Assembly (NCBI GenBank): GCA_029934915.1
Contig: JAOZLI010000104.1
Location: 1,239 to 8,688 of the forward strand
DNA length: 7,450 nt
Source of the DNA: Desulfocapsa sp.
Lineage (GTDB): Bacteria > Desulfobacterota > Desulfobulbia > Desulfobulbales > Desulfocapsaceae
Direction of reading: 5' to 3'
How positions within the stretch are numbered: position 1 is the first letter of the stretch; each line of letters starts with the position of its first letter. The position numbers and the translations under genes are program-made. Of this stretch, positions 1-6,421 are shown piece by piece. The notes under the pieces were generated by a model. The model saw only the letters and a program-made list of their open reading frames with translations, was not told the origin of the DNA and ran no database searches.

Positions 1-117
1 GATATTTCAAGACCTGCCCCTGGCCTTTCTGAAAAAGACTATACTGAGACCTGTCTCCTGCCAGAAGTGAATACCGAAGGCGAGGGGCGCCTTGGTTTTG
101 TGATAATGTTCAGTTAA
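1..117 (+). CDS. Possible 3' end of an unidentified gene (partial)
   Basis: Frame 1 is open from the left edge to a TAA at 115-117 and would encode a 38-residue C-terminus ending GRLGFVIMFS. I recognise no family. A second frame (starting at base 2) is also open and ends in TGA at 68-70, with a C-terminus ending ILRPVSCQK. That alternative would put the hairpin at 77-99 just behind the stop codon, where a terminator is expected, whereas in frame 1 the hairpin lies inside the coding sequence. The sequence in the window cannot decide between them, and neither may be real. Sequence to the left is required to settle it. Confidence 0.2.
   Translation, partial: DISRPAPGLSEKDYTETCLLPEVNTEGEGRLGFVIMFS
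77..99 (+). terminator. Terminator-like hairpin
   Basis: AAGGCG (77-82) and CGCCTT (88-93) form a perfect 6-bp GC-rich stem with a 5-nt AGGGG loop, followed by GG and a TTTT run at 96-99. The T-tract is short and interrupted, so it is a moderate candidate. It lies about 100 bp before the next gene, which suits termination of a gene entering from the left. Confidence 0.4.
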
Positions 118-201
118 TTATTGCACTACACATACGAAAGAGTTAACTTATTATCCTACTAGCTTGAGCATCTAACGCCCCACCTGAACCAGGAGGACAC
201 A

Positions 202-546
202 ATGAAAAAGTTTTCAACTCTATTCATAACTGCGCTATTGATACTATTTACAACAACTTTGGCGCAGGCAGAGAGTAAATGGGTAAACTGTTCCGCAGCC
301 AATGTCGGTGTATTCAAAAGTCGTATTCATGTCAAGTGCAACGAATCTTACAGTGGCATATCTTATTTTGCCTACCCCACATCCGATGCTGCATCCGCAG
401 CCCGCTTCCTGAGCATCCTGTCCGCTGCCAACCTTTCAGGTCGCACCATTCAAGTTTTATATAACCCTGCTGATTTCACATCAGCTACGTCATATGGCTG
501 TATGGCTGGAGATTGCCGTCCATTTACCGCATTACTACTCTATTAA
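202..546 (+). CDS. Small exported four-cysteine protein, function unknown
   Basis: A 114-residue protein. The start is well supported by a perfect AGGAGG at 191-196, five bases before the ATG. Residues 1-23 form a Sec signal peptide (KK, hydrophobic core, AQA before E24), leaving a mature protein of about 91 residues. It has four cysteines, C30, C46, C100 and C105, the last two in a GC-x4-C motif, which suggests two disulfides in an exported protein. The centre (SYFAYPTSD, then an Ala-rich stretch at about 62-76) looks like a helix followed by a strand (GRTIQVLY). This strand/helix/strand layout with late paired cysteines resembles, by eye only, the small OB-fold B subunits of SubB/PltB-type toxins. 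I cannot claim homology. The stop codon overlaps the start of the downstream astacin-like protease as TAATG, so the two genes are probably one transcription unit with coupled translation. Confidence 0.85.
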   Translation: MKKFSTLFITALLILFTTTLAQAESKWVNCSAANVGVFKSRIHVKCNESYSGISYFAYPTSDAASAARFLSILSAANLSGRTIQVLYNPADFTSATSYGCMAGDCRPFTALLLY

Positions 547-1820
547 TGAGACATTATCCCATGAATGCCATACTCAGTAGATCAATCTTCGAGAGTTTAT
601 TTTTACTGAAAACGTTATTGGCAATGGTAACGATTCTGCCAGTGGTTTTCTTTTTACCATCAGCTCATGCTTCTTTGTATTGGTTCCAGGACGTACGGGA
701 CAATGAGATTTCTCTCTGTTTTACTGGCGACGCTGTTACTGCGAACCCTGACCGGGTACTAGAGGTTGTTGGTTACCTGCAACATTTCATAGAAGCTGCC
801 AACATTCATTTCCTGACACTCAACGGTACACCCATCAGAGACGCTGCCAGTGCAACAGGTAACATTCAAGAGCTGGCATGCCCTTCATTTACCTGGATCG
901 ACGACAGCACAAGCCACTATGAGGGGGATATTCGCGTTGCCCTGCGTAGTACCAATGTCAAGATAACTCCTGCAACGGATATGGTTCCAGGTGCTGGCTG
1001 TACCCAAACGATAGGGGCAACGAGCTGGTCAAATGCTCCCGACGACCTCGACACTCATCGGCCCTGTCAATATAACTTAAAGCTGTTGGACGACTCGCTG
1101 GACATGACAATTGGAAGACCTGGACAGGACACAGGTACTCCATGGCTAAATCACACCTTGCACGAATTTGGCCATGCCCTTGGTTTAAGTCATGAGCATG
1201 CCCGTGTTGACGAAAATGCTCAGTGTGTTCCTACCACCAACAACAAGGAATACCATAACACTGCCAATGGATACATTACGCCCTATGATAAAAATTCAGT
1301 TATGCACTATCGTTTCTGGCCGGATGAAGTACCACTATGCTTCAACCACACGGGTACCAACTACAGCAATGAGGGTCTTACGTCGTATGACAAACTGGCC
1401 TTACATATCATGTACCCTGAAGACGTACTTATTGCGGAATTCACTGGTACAACTGTCGTCAAGACCGATGAACGCTTAATCCTGCGCTCCACTTTGACGC
1501 AACAAGGTGCCACAAGCTACGCGATCAAAAATTTCAGCTGGCACGTGGATGGTAATCTGGTCAGTACCAGCGACACACTGGATATGACCTTTCCTACTCC
1601 TGGCGACCACGTTTTTCGATTCACATACCAGGATTTTCTACTCCGGACTTACAGCTACACCGGAACGCTTCATGTTCTGGATACAACCACTTTTAACAAC
1701 CGACTGGCTGCCATGCAAGAAGTACTACTGATAATGATGACCAGCGCGACCGATGATAGCAGCACAACATTTCCCTGGTCAACATTTATTCCACACATGC
1801 TAAAAGATAAAAACAAATAA
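546..1820 (+). CDS. Exported astacin-like (M12A) zinc metalloprotease with PKD-like domain
   Basis: A 424-residue secreted endopeptidase of the metzincin clan. The zinc site is HEFGHALGLSHE at residues 206-217, matching HExxHxxGxxHE: ligands H206, H210 and H216, catalytic E207, and the astacin-type E217. The Met-turn SVMHY supplies M253 and Y255, the tyrosine typical of astacins. Residues 1-42 hold a long signal peptide ending SAHA. The catalytic domain runs to about residue 292 (HIMYPED). Residues 295-385 look like an Ig/PKD-type beta domain (FSWHVDG, then FPTPGDHVFRF), and a short tail follows. No obvious propeptide is seen between the signal peptide and the catalytic domain. I chose the ATG at 546 because it overlaps the upstream stop (TAATG). 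ATG 561 would give 419 residues and a more usual signal peptide, and TTG 513 is open but less likely. None has a good Shine-Dalgarno site, which fits translational coupling. The substrate is unknown. Confidence 0.88.
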   Translation: MRHYPMNAILSRSIFESLFLLKTLLAMVTILPVVFFLPSAHASLYWFQDVRDNEISLCFTGDAVTANPDRVLEVVGYLQHFIEAANIHFLTLNGTPIRDAASATGNIQELACPSFTWIDDSTSHYEGDIRVALRSTNVKITPATDMVPGAGCTQTIGATSWSNAPDDLDTHRPCQYNLKLLDDSLDMTIGRPGQDTGTPWLNHTLHEFGHALGLSHEHARVDENAQCVPTTNNKEYHNTANGYITPYDKNSVMHYRFWPDEVPLCFNHTGTNYSNEGLTSYDKLALHIMYPEDVLIAEFTGTTVVKTDERLILRSTLTQQGATSYAIKNFSWHVDGNLVSTSDTLDMTFPTPGDHVFRFTYQDFLLRTYSYTGTLHVLDTTTFNNRLAAMQEVLLIMMTSATDDSSTTFPWSTFIPHMLKDKNK

Positions 1821-2138
1821 ACTTCTATCCCGAAATCAGTCACTGATCTGTACGTTGATATAGACCGGGTATCTTTTTGAAAATCATAACAGGCAGCAGT
1901 AAGATTCAGCCGAAAAATCGGTTTTGTCTGGGCCGGCGGTCCATTGCATAAAAACAACCACAACCATTCTCGTCTACCAGAGTATTTTCAGCCACTTTGA
2001 AACATTTCAGAAACATGGTTATTCAGTCTCCAAAAAGGGGCGACTGCAAAAATGGAGAGAAGTGTTTGCTACAATTGCAGAAAAGCTAAAAAAAGAGACT
2101 GTTTTACAAACTCAACAGTATAACGATAGAACTAGTCC
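1821..2138. other. 318-bp spacer without a convincing gene
   Basis: The spacer lies between the protease and the ATPase. It holds a possible terminator (1829-1878), a second short hairpin (1908-1923) followed by TTTT, and an AT-rich stretch before the ATPase. TATAAC at 2119-2124 and TACAAT at 2070-2075 resemble -10 boxes, but neither has a convincing -35 box at 16-18 bp, so no promoter is assigned. One frame is open through 1924-2205 but has only a TTG start and no ribosome site. I do not call it a gene. Confidence 0.5.
1829..1878 (+). terminator. Possible terminator after the protease gene
   Basis: ATCAGT (1835-1840) and ACTGAT (1842-1847) form a 6-bp palindrome with one central base, enclosed by a possible CCCG (1829-1832)/CGGG (1866-1869) pairing. 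A T5 run follows at 1874-1878. The stems are short and the outer pairing encloses a long loop. A second weak hairpin, CCGA-AAAA-TCGG (1910-1921) followed by TTTT, lies downstream. Either could end the two-gene transcript. Confidence 0.3.
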
Positions 2139-4763
2139 ATGGACTACTACAACAAAAACAGAACGCAAGTTCAGAAGATTCTCTTTTCAAACAAATCAGG
2201 TCTAGATACAGCAGAAGCCGCAAAACGCCTTGCAGAAAACGGAAAGAATAAACTAAGCGACACAAAACCACAGTCACTTCTTGTTATCTTTATCAATCAG
2301 TTTAAAGATTTCATCATCTACATCTTACTGTTTGCCATCTTTTTTTCTCTTCTTATTGGCGAATATGTTGATTCCATTATTATCCTTGCCATTCTTACTC
2401 TCAACAGCCTCATCGGTTTTTTTCAGGAACTGAGTGCCAATAAATCCCTCGAAGCTCTCAAGAAACTATCTCGAATACAGGCCACAGTCCTTCGTGATAA
2501 AAATAGAAAAAGTATTGATGCGGAAGAAATTGTAACAGGGGATGTAATCTTTCTGGAAAGTGGTGATAAAATACCGGCTGATGCCAGAATCCTGACCTGC
2601 AACCTGCTCCAACTTGAAGAATCCGCACTCACTGGAGAAAGTCTTCCAACGGCCAAGACACAGAAGACTATTGGTTCAAACATGCAGGTGGGTGACCAAA
2701 ACAATATGGTCTTTGCCACCACCACTGTCGTCGCAGGAACCGGAACAGCAATGGTAACGGCAACCGGCATGAACACAGAAATAGGAAAAATTTCCCAACT
2801 CATTCAAGACGCCGAGACCACCGTTACCCCTTTGCAAAAACGACTGGATCATTTTGGTCGTCGCCTGGGGATGGTTATTATATTTATCTGCACGGTTGTT
2901 CTTCTGGTACTGTCCGGTAGAGAATGGTTGAGTGGTGCAGAGCTTAGTCCGGCCATATTTATCAGCCTGGCATTTGTAGCCATCAGCCTTGCCGTTGCAG
3001 CAGTTCCCACCGCCCTTCCTGCTGTAGTCACCATTTCGCTATCTGTGGGTGTCAAACGCCTCCTGGCCAAACGTTCCCTGGTCAGACGATTGGCCTCTGT
3101 GGAAACCCTTGGTTCCTGCACTGTCATCTGCTCCGACAAAACGGGGACTCTTACCCAAAATGAGATGACCGTGATACATGGCTGGAGCCTCCAGGGAGAA
3201 TCGAGTTTTACTGGAACTGGTTACGATCCACAGGGCACGATGAGCGGGGCAAAAGAGGGTCTTCTTTACCGAGCCGGAATCTATTGCAACAACGCAGAGC
3301 TTTACCAGGAAGAGAGTAAATGGCAGATCCTCGGAGATCCTACAGAGGGCGCGCTACTGGTCAGTGGCGCAAAAGCACAGAGCGAATGCCTGGATAAACG
3401 CTTAACTGAGATACCCTTTGACTCAGAGCGGAAATGCATGAGTGTTCTGGTGAGTGACTCGGAGGACAAGCTGACAGTCTACGCCAAAGGTGCGCCGGAT
3501 TCTCTGCTTAGCAAATGCACCAAAATAGTCTCAGGAAGTTCAGTTATCCCGCTCAGTCAGGAGCTTCGGGATCAGGTTCTGGAGACGAACGATAACTACG
3601 CGTATAAAGCCATGCGAGTACTCGGTTTTGCCTGGAAATCTGTCTCCGACAAAAAGGAACATAAGGAAGAAGATCTCATTTTCATTGGTCTGCAGGCCAT
3701 GGTTGATCCACCCAGGCCAGATGTTGCCACATCCATAACAAGAGCCCAAAAAGCCAATATCAGAGCAATCATGATCACTGGTGATTATCAGCATACAGCG
3801 AAGGCGGTGGCTGAATCCATAGGCATCAGAGGGAAAACGCTCACGGGGGCTGATCTTGACAGGATGGATGACGAGGCGTTGCAACAAGCCCTGCAGGAGG
3901 AAAGCAATATCTTTGCACGAGTCATTCCAGAGCATAAACAACGCATCGTCATAGCACTGCAAAGCCTTGGCAATGTGGTGGCCATGACCGGTGATGGTGT
4001 AAATGATGCCCCGGCACTGAAACATGCAGATATTGGTATTGCAGTGGGCAGTGGCACGGAAGTCGCGAAGGAAGCAGCGGATTTTATACTGCTCGACGAT
4101 TCATTTTCCCATATTGTTGATGCCGTAGAGGAAGGAAGAGGAATTTATGACAATATTCAAAAATCCATCATGCTGCTGCTTTCAGGAAATCTTGGGGAAG
4201 TACTTATTATCTTTCTGGCAGTTATCACAGGAATGAACCTGCCACTCACCGCTGTGCTTCTTCTCTGGATCAATATGATCACCGATGGCGCACCGGCCCT
4301 GGCCTACTCCATTGATCCGTACTCGAAACGAATTATGGAGCGGCCGCCGATTCCAATTTCTGAGGGTATTCTACCACGCCATCGCCTTACCCTTATTGGG
4401 TTCTTAGGCATCTGCGGTACTCTGATCGGTCTGTTTCTTTTCTCAATCAGTGGTGGTAATTCGACTCAGGCCGATGAGGTGATGCACGGTCGCACAATGA
4501 TCTTCAACTTCGTGGTTCTCTATGAAATGATACTGGTCTTTCTTATCAGGCAGGATTACCAGGTTCCAATATTTAGCAACATTCTCCTCTGGCTTGCTGT
4601 CGGCCTGACCTTTTTACTGCAAGCATTGCTTATGTACACTCCGCTTGCTCCAGTATTTCAGATCGTCCCTCTGGGCATAAAAGATATTGCTCTCTTACTT
4701 GTGGGAGGAAGCGCCTTTTTTCTGTGCTACCTCGCATATGCGAAGGTACAATATGAAAAATAG
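2139..4763 (+). CDS. P-type cation-transporting ATPase, P2A (Ca2+-pump) class with variant M4 motif
   Basis: An 874-residue inner-membrane pump using ATP hydrolysis to move a cation. Domains in order: Cation_ATPase_N (about 1-45); M1 and M2 (47-97); actuator domain with TGES 165-168; M3 and M4 (243-302); phosphorylation motif DKTGTLT with D333; nucleotide domain with FDSERK 427-432 and KGAPD 450-454; DPPRP 523-527; TGD 547-549; TGDGVND 617-623; M5-M10 (about 675-870). Aligned by eye to SERCA, the site I ligands are all present: N684 and E687 (M5), T715 and D716 (M6), E796 (M8). N712 is also kept. The M4 motif is PTALP (290-294), so T291 replaces the glutamate of PEGLP that is a site II ligand. 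Ca2+ is therefore likely but not certain as substrate. The start is fixed by an in-frame TAG at 2133; no strong ribosome site precedes it. It has its own long upstream region and appears monocistronic. Confidence 0.93.
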   Translation: MDYYNKNRTQVQKILFSNKSGLDTAEAAKRLAENGKNKLSDTKPQSLLVIFINQFKDFIIYILLFAIFFSLLIGEYVDSIIILAILTLNSLIGFFQELSANKSLEALKKLSRIQATVLRDKNRKSIDAEEIVTGDVIFLESGDKIPADARILTCNLLQLEESALTGESLPTAKTQKTIGSNMQVGDQNNMVFATTTVVAGTGTAMVTATGMNTEIGKISQLIQDAETTVTPLQKRLDHFGRRLGMVIIFICTVVLLVLSGREWLSGAELSPAIFISLAFVAISLAVAAVPTALPAVVTISLSVGVKRLLAKRSLVRRLASVETLGSCTVICSDKTGTLTQNEMTVIHGWSLQGESSFTGTGYDPQGTMSGAKEGLLYRAGIYCNNAELYQEESKWQILGDPTEGALLVSGAKAQSECLDKRLTEIPFDSERKCMSVLVSDSEDKLTVYAKGAPDSLLSKCTKIVSGSSVIPLSQELRDQVLETNDNYAYKAMRVLGFAWKSVSDKKEHKEEDLIFIGLQAMVDPPRPDVATSITRAQKANIRAIMITGDYQHTAKAVAESIGIRGKTLTGADLDRMDDEALQQALQEESNIFARVIPEHKQRIVIALQSLGNVVAMTGDGVNDAPALKHADIGIAVGSGTEVAKEAADFILLDDSFSHIVDAVEEGRGIYDNIQKSIMLLLSGNLGEVLIIFLAVITGMNLPLTAVLLLWINMITDGAPALAYSIDPYSKRIMERPPIPISEGILPRHRLTLIGFLGICGTLIGLFLFSISGGNSTQADEVMHGRTMIFNFVVLYEMILVFLIRQDYQVPIFSNILLWLAVGLTFLLQALLMYTPLAPVFQIVPLGIKDIALLLVGGSAFFLCYLAYAKVQYEK

Positions 4764-5276
4764 TTAATTCAAATACTCAACAGATGTTGCGAAAAATGTA
4801 ATCGATTTAAGCTGTTTCTCACCTTCGCCTTTCCCCGCCACCTGTACATTAACAGGAGGAGCACAATCCTTCTTGTCCTTTCCCGCCACCTCGGCAGCCG
4901 CCTGTTTTGGAGCTTCTTTTTCCTTGTCCTTAAGTGCACACAGATCAACATATTTACCAATGGCATAACCCTGGAGCTTGACTTTTTGACCAGTTGCATC
5001 TTTTTTAAACTTAAAAGCATCATCCTTTGCCCAGACCAGAGCCACAGGATCTCCTTTCTTATATTGTTCGTGAGAAAGCCATACTTTACAGCCACTCATA
5101 CAAGCACCAAGAACAGTGCCAGTCAGAGAGATATTCTTTTTTTCATACTCTCCCATACTCCCGGCAAGATCAATAAATGTGAGTGAAGGCTGCTCCTTTA
5201 CAGATTCCCCAAAAGCCTGGGAAACAAACACCTGGGTAAGAAAAATAACGGCAAACAACAGTGCAAAATTCTTCAT
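4764..5276 (-). CDS. Exported OB-fold protein, DUF4920-like
   Basis: A 170-residue periplasmic or secreted protein. Residues 1-23 are a signal peptide (cleavage probably after AFG). The core, about residues 30-115, reads as an OB-fold: an NISLTGTVLGAC strand, a C59-x3-C63 pair, WLSHE, VKLQGYAIGKYV and C113. This resembles DUF4920, in which a G-x-V...C...GC-W pattern is typical. A Lys/Glu/Ala-rich stretch (116-136) interrupts the protein before C138 and a final strand (SITFFATSVEYLN). Function is unknown; the spaced cysteines allow metal or disulfide chemistry, which is speculation. The start at 5276 overlaps the stop of the upstream PepSY gene as ATGA and has a good AGGAG at about 5283-5287, so it is the last gene of a - strand operon. 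Its stop directly abuts the stop of the convergent ATPase, with no base between. Confidence 0.82.
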   Translation of the reverse strand: MKNFALLFAVIFLTQVFVSQAFGESVKEQPSLTFIDLAGSMGEYEKKNISLTGTVLGACMSGCKVWLSHEQYKKGDPVALVWAKDDAFKFKKDATGQKVKLQGYAIGKYVDLCALKDKEKEAPKQAAAEVAGKDKKDCAPPVNVQVAGKGEGEKQLKSITFFATSVEYLN

Positions 5277-5734
5277 TTACAAATCTCCTTTCGTTTTTTG
5301 TTCGTTCTTATTTGTATTTTTAAAAACAGGTAACATCCGGAACCGGCGAGTAGTATAAAAATCAGCCCTACCAAGTCATAAAAAAGCCGTCCCCACGGGC
5401 CAAGAATATCTCCTGTATGGAGATCCTGTACCAGCCACATCACCGGAATTCGGTTAGCTTCTTCAGGAAACATATCCTCAAGTCCCTGTGCTTTTCTAGT
5501 TGTATCTAAACGATCTTGGTAGCTACCCGGCAGGAATGCAGTTGAAATACGTCCTTCTCTCAATACTTTAAAGTCATGGTGGTGATTGTATAATATACCC
5601 GTGACAGAAATGATAACAAAAAGAATAGAGACAAAGATACTTGGCCAGATAAAATAACCAAAACAATAGATATGAATTTTTCTCCACAGAGAAAAAGATG
5701 ACTTTTTACTATTTTTTTTCAACGTAACATCCAA
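5273..5734 (-). CDS. PepSY-type two-helix membrane protein
   Basis: A 153-residue inner-membrane protein. It has a basic N-terminus, then WRKIHIYCFGYF, the usual opening of PepSY-associated TM proteins, a first TM helix at about 29-49, HHH at 51-53, a roughly 65-residue periplasmic segment containing a WLVQDLHTGDILGP stretch (PepSY-like), and a second TM helix at about 119-140 with a Lys/Arg-rich cytoplasmic tail. Family members often accompany metal uptake or membrane redox systems, so a role there is inference. The only usable start is TTG at 5734; the frame upstream offers no ATG or GTG before a TAA at 5759-5761, and no Shine-Dalgarno site is visible. The MITE-like element ends 19 bp upstream, so its natural leader may have been replaced. 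It overlaps the next gene by ATGA. Confidence 0.78.
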   Translation of the reverse strand: MDVTLKKNSKKSSFSLWRKIHIYCFGYFIWPSIFVSILFVIISVTGILYNHHHDFKVLREGRISTAFLPGSYQDRLDTTRKAQGLEDMFPEEANRIPVMWLVQDLHTGDILGPWGRLFYDLVGLIFILLAGSGCYLFLKIQIRTNKKRKEICK

Positions 5735-5745
5735 TGGAATATAAT

Positions 5746-5916
5746 TAAATGTACCTGATTACCATCAAAGCTCAGGTAAATGTAAGATGGAATTGTAGGA
5801 GCCCCGCCCCTGCGGGCGATTTTTCTGAATTATCAGCGCCCTACGATCGCTCGCGGGGGCGAGCTCCTACATGAAATATAGTTTAGCTGAGCTTTGATGG
5901 TAATCAAGTAAATGTA
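5746..5916. mobile_element. MITE-like palindromic element with 8-bp flanking direct repeats
   Basis: A non-coding element of 155 bp (5754-5908) with terminal inverted repeats of 22 bp: 5754-5775 and 5887-5908 match at 21 of 22 positions, and the inner 19 bp are perfect (GATTACCATCAAAGCTCAG and its reverse complement). The repeat TAAATGTA lies directly outside both ends (5746-5753 and 5909-5916), as expected of a target-site duplication. An inverted pair of REP-like units occupies the centre. A third copy of TAAATGTA lies inside the left end (5777-5784), which weakens the duplication reading a little. There is no room for a transposase, so it would be mobilised from elsewhere. It could also act as an RNA hairpin in the transcript running from the Gly-rich gene to the PepSY gene. 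Confidence 0.65.
5795..5870. repeat. Inverted pair of REP-like units (REPIN-like)
   Basis: The unit at 5795-5820 starts GTAGGAGC and ends GGGCGAT; the unit at 5846-5870 is its imperfect inverse, starting ATCGC and ending GCTCCTAC. A 25-bp loop separates them and contains a small CTGA-ATTA-TCAG palindrome (5825-5836). Two inverted REPs with a short loop match the REPIN/BIME layout seen in many proteobacteria, where RAYT (IS200-like) transposases are the usual partner. No RAYT gene is in the window. It is GC-rich against an AT-rich surround. Confidence 0.72.
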
Positions 5917-5926
5917 TCAAGGTGCC

Positions 5927-6343
5927 TTACACATTTTCTACAGGAGAACTCTCTGCCGGAGCACTTTCTAGCGGACAATCTTCACTGGGAACCCCAGTAC
6001 CTGGCCCATATCCTGTGCCGTTGCCTGGCCCCATGCCACCGCGGCCAGTACCATCGCCTGCGCCGTATCCACCTCCACCACCTGCACCGCCACCATTGCC
6101 GCCACCACCGTTGCCATTTCCACCACCACCGCCGTTGCCACCACCACCGCCATTGCCACCGCCGCCATTACCATTACGAGCAATCAAGTTGCCGTTAAGC
6201 ATAAAAGCAGCATCTGAAAGAGTATCAATGGATTGATCGTTATTAGCAATCGCCTTTACGCTAACTGCCATTGCCGGAACAGCTAACATGGCGATTGCGG
6301 TTGTCAGTACAAATGTTTTAAGGCATTTTGTAGAATGTTTCAT
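5927..6343 (-). CDS. Exported Gly/Asn-rich low-complexity protein
   Basis: A 138-residue protein of unknown function. Residues 1-26 are a signal peptide ending AMA. A short ordinary segment (27-56) follows, then a Gly/Asn tract of NGGGG-type units (57-93), a segment of GxGxGTG-like units (94-117, with GDGTG, GNGTG and GPGTG), and an acidic Ser/Pro tail with C123 and the near-repeat ESAPAESSPVE. The Gly-rich segment suggests a flexible, extracellular or surface product. The downstream-to-start spacing includes GGAG about 10 bases before ATG 6343. The neighbouring DUF2202 protein carries a short GNGGGNGGG tract, which links the two genes. The other strand of this region has an open proline-rich frame that is simply the antisense of the Gly repeats. 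Confidence 0.75.
   Translation of the reverse strand: MKHSTKCLKTFVLTTAIAMLAVPAMAVSVKAIANNDQSIDTLSDAAFMLNGNLIARNGNGGGGNGGGGGNGGGGGNGNGGGGNGGGAGGGGGYGAGDGTGRGGMGPGNGTGYGPGTGVPSEDCPLESAPAESSPVENV
6060..6176. repeat. GGN/CCN low-complexity tract inside the Gly-rich gene
   Basis: The + strand here is nearly all CCA, CCG and CCACC units broken by TTG or ATT codons (Asn on the coding strand). These are imperfect tandem repeats of about 9-18 bp encoding the NGGGG run. Such tracts often vary in copy number through slippage or recombination. No unit is exact enough over its length to call a satellite. Confidence 0.6.
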
Positions 6344-6362
6344 AGGACTATATCTCCACTTA

Positions 6363-6392
6363 GAGCCCGTTCAGAAATTTCTGAATGAGCCC
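6363..6392. promoter_or_regulatory. 30-bp palindrome in the leader of the Gly-rich gene
   Basis: The core TTCAGAAATTTCTGAA (6370-6385) is a perfect 16-bp palindrome. It extends outward to a GAGCCCG/TGAGCCC arm pair, with 12 Watson-Crick pairs plus one G-T pair out of 15. It lies between the predicted promoter and the start codon of the Gly-rich gene, so it could be an operator, a leader RNA hairpin or the remnant of an insertion end. The function is not shown by the sequence. Confidence 0.5.
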
Positions 6393-6400
6393 TTAAATTG

Positions 6401-6421
6401 CTCTTTTCCTTATGGAAAGAG
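6401..6421 (-). promoter_or_regulatory. Leader hairpin at the predicted transcription start
   Basis: CTCTTTTCC (6401-6409) and GGAAAGAG (6414-6421) pair as an 8-bp stem with one bulged base and a 4-nt loop. It directly follows the predicted -10 box on the - strand, so it would lie at or across the 5' end of the transcript. It could equally be a weak terminator for the DUF2202 gene, but only a short AATTT follows it. Confidence 0.35.

Noticed and set aside
121..154. Promoter TTGCAC (121-126) with TATTAT (149-154) for the small exported protein
   Set aside because: The 22-bp spacing is too long for sigma70; TTAACT at 143-148 fits 16 bp but is a poor -10 box.
513..545. TTG at 513 as the start of the protease
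   Set aside because: It would add 11 residues ahead of an already long signal peptide, and the GGAGA before it is too close. ATG 546, overlapping the upstream stop, is preferred.
1670..1963. - strand open frame over the protease end and spacer
   Set aside because: No ribosome site or signal is evident, and it overlaps the supported protease C-terminus and terminator-like hairpins.
1924..2205. Open frame of 93 codons before the ATPase, with a basic, helix-like segment
   Set aside because: It has only a TTG start, no ribosome site and no ATG, and runs 67 bp into the well-supported ATPase gene in another frame.
3540..4025. Long - strand open frame inside the ATPase
   Set aside because: It is antisense to conserved P-type ATPase motifs and lacks recognisable protein features.
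6060..6176. Regular repeats resembling a CRISPR or satellite array
   Set aside because: The units are short, imperfect and in frame, and encode Gly/Asn; there are no unique spacers.
5922..6236. Proline-rich open frame on the + strand
   Set aside because: It is the antisense of the Gly-rich gene; the proline runs come from CCN codons opposite GGN. The - strand frame has a signal peptide, ribosome site and promoter.
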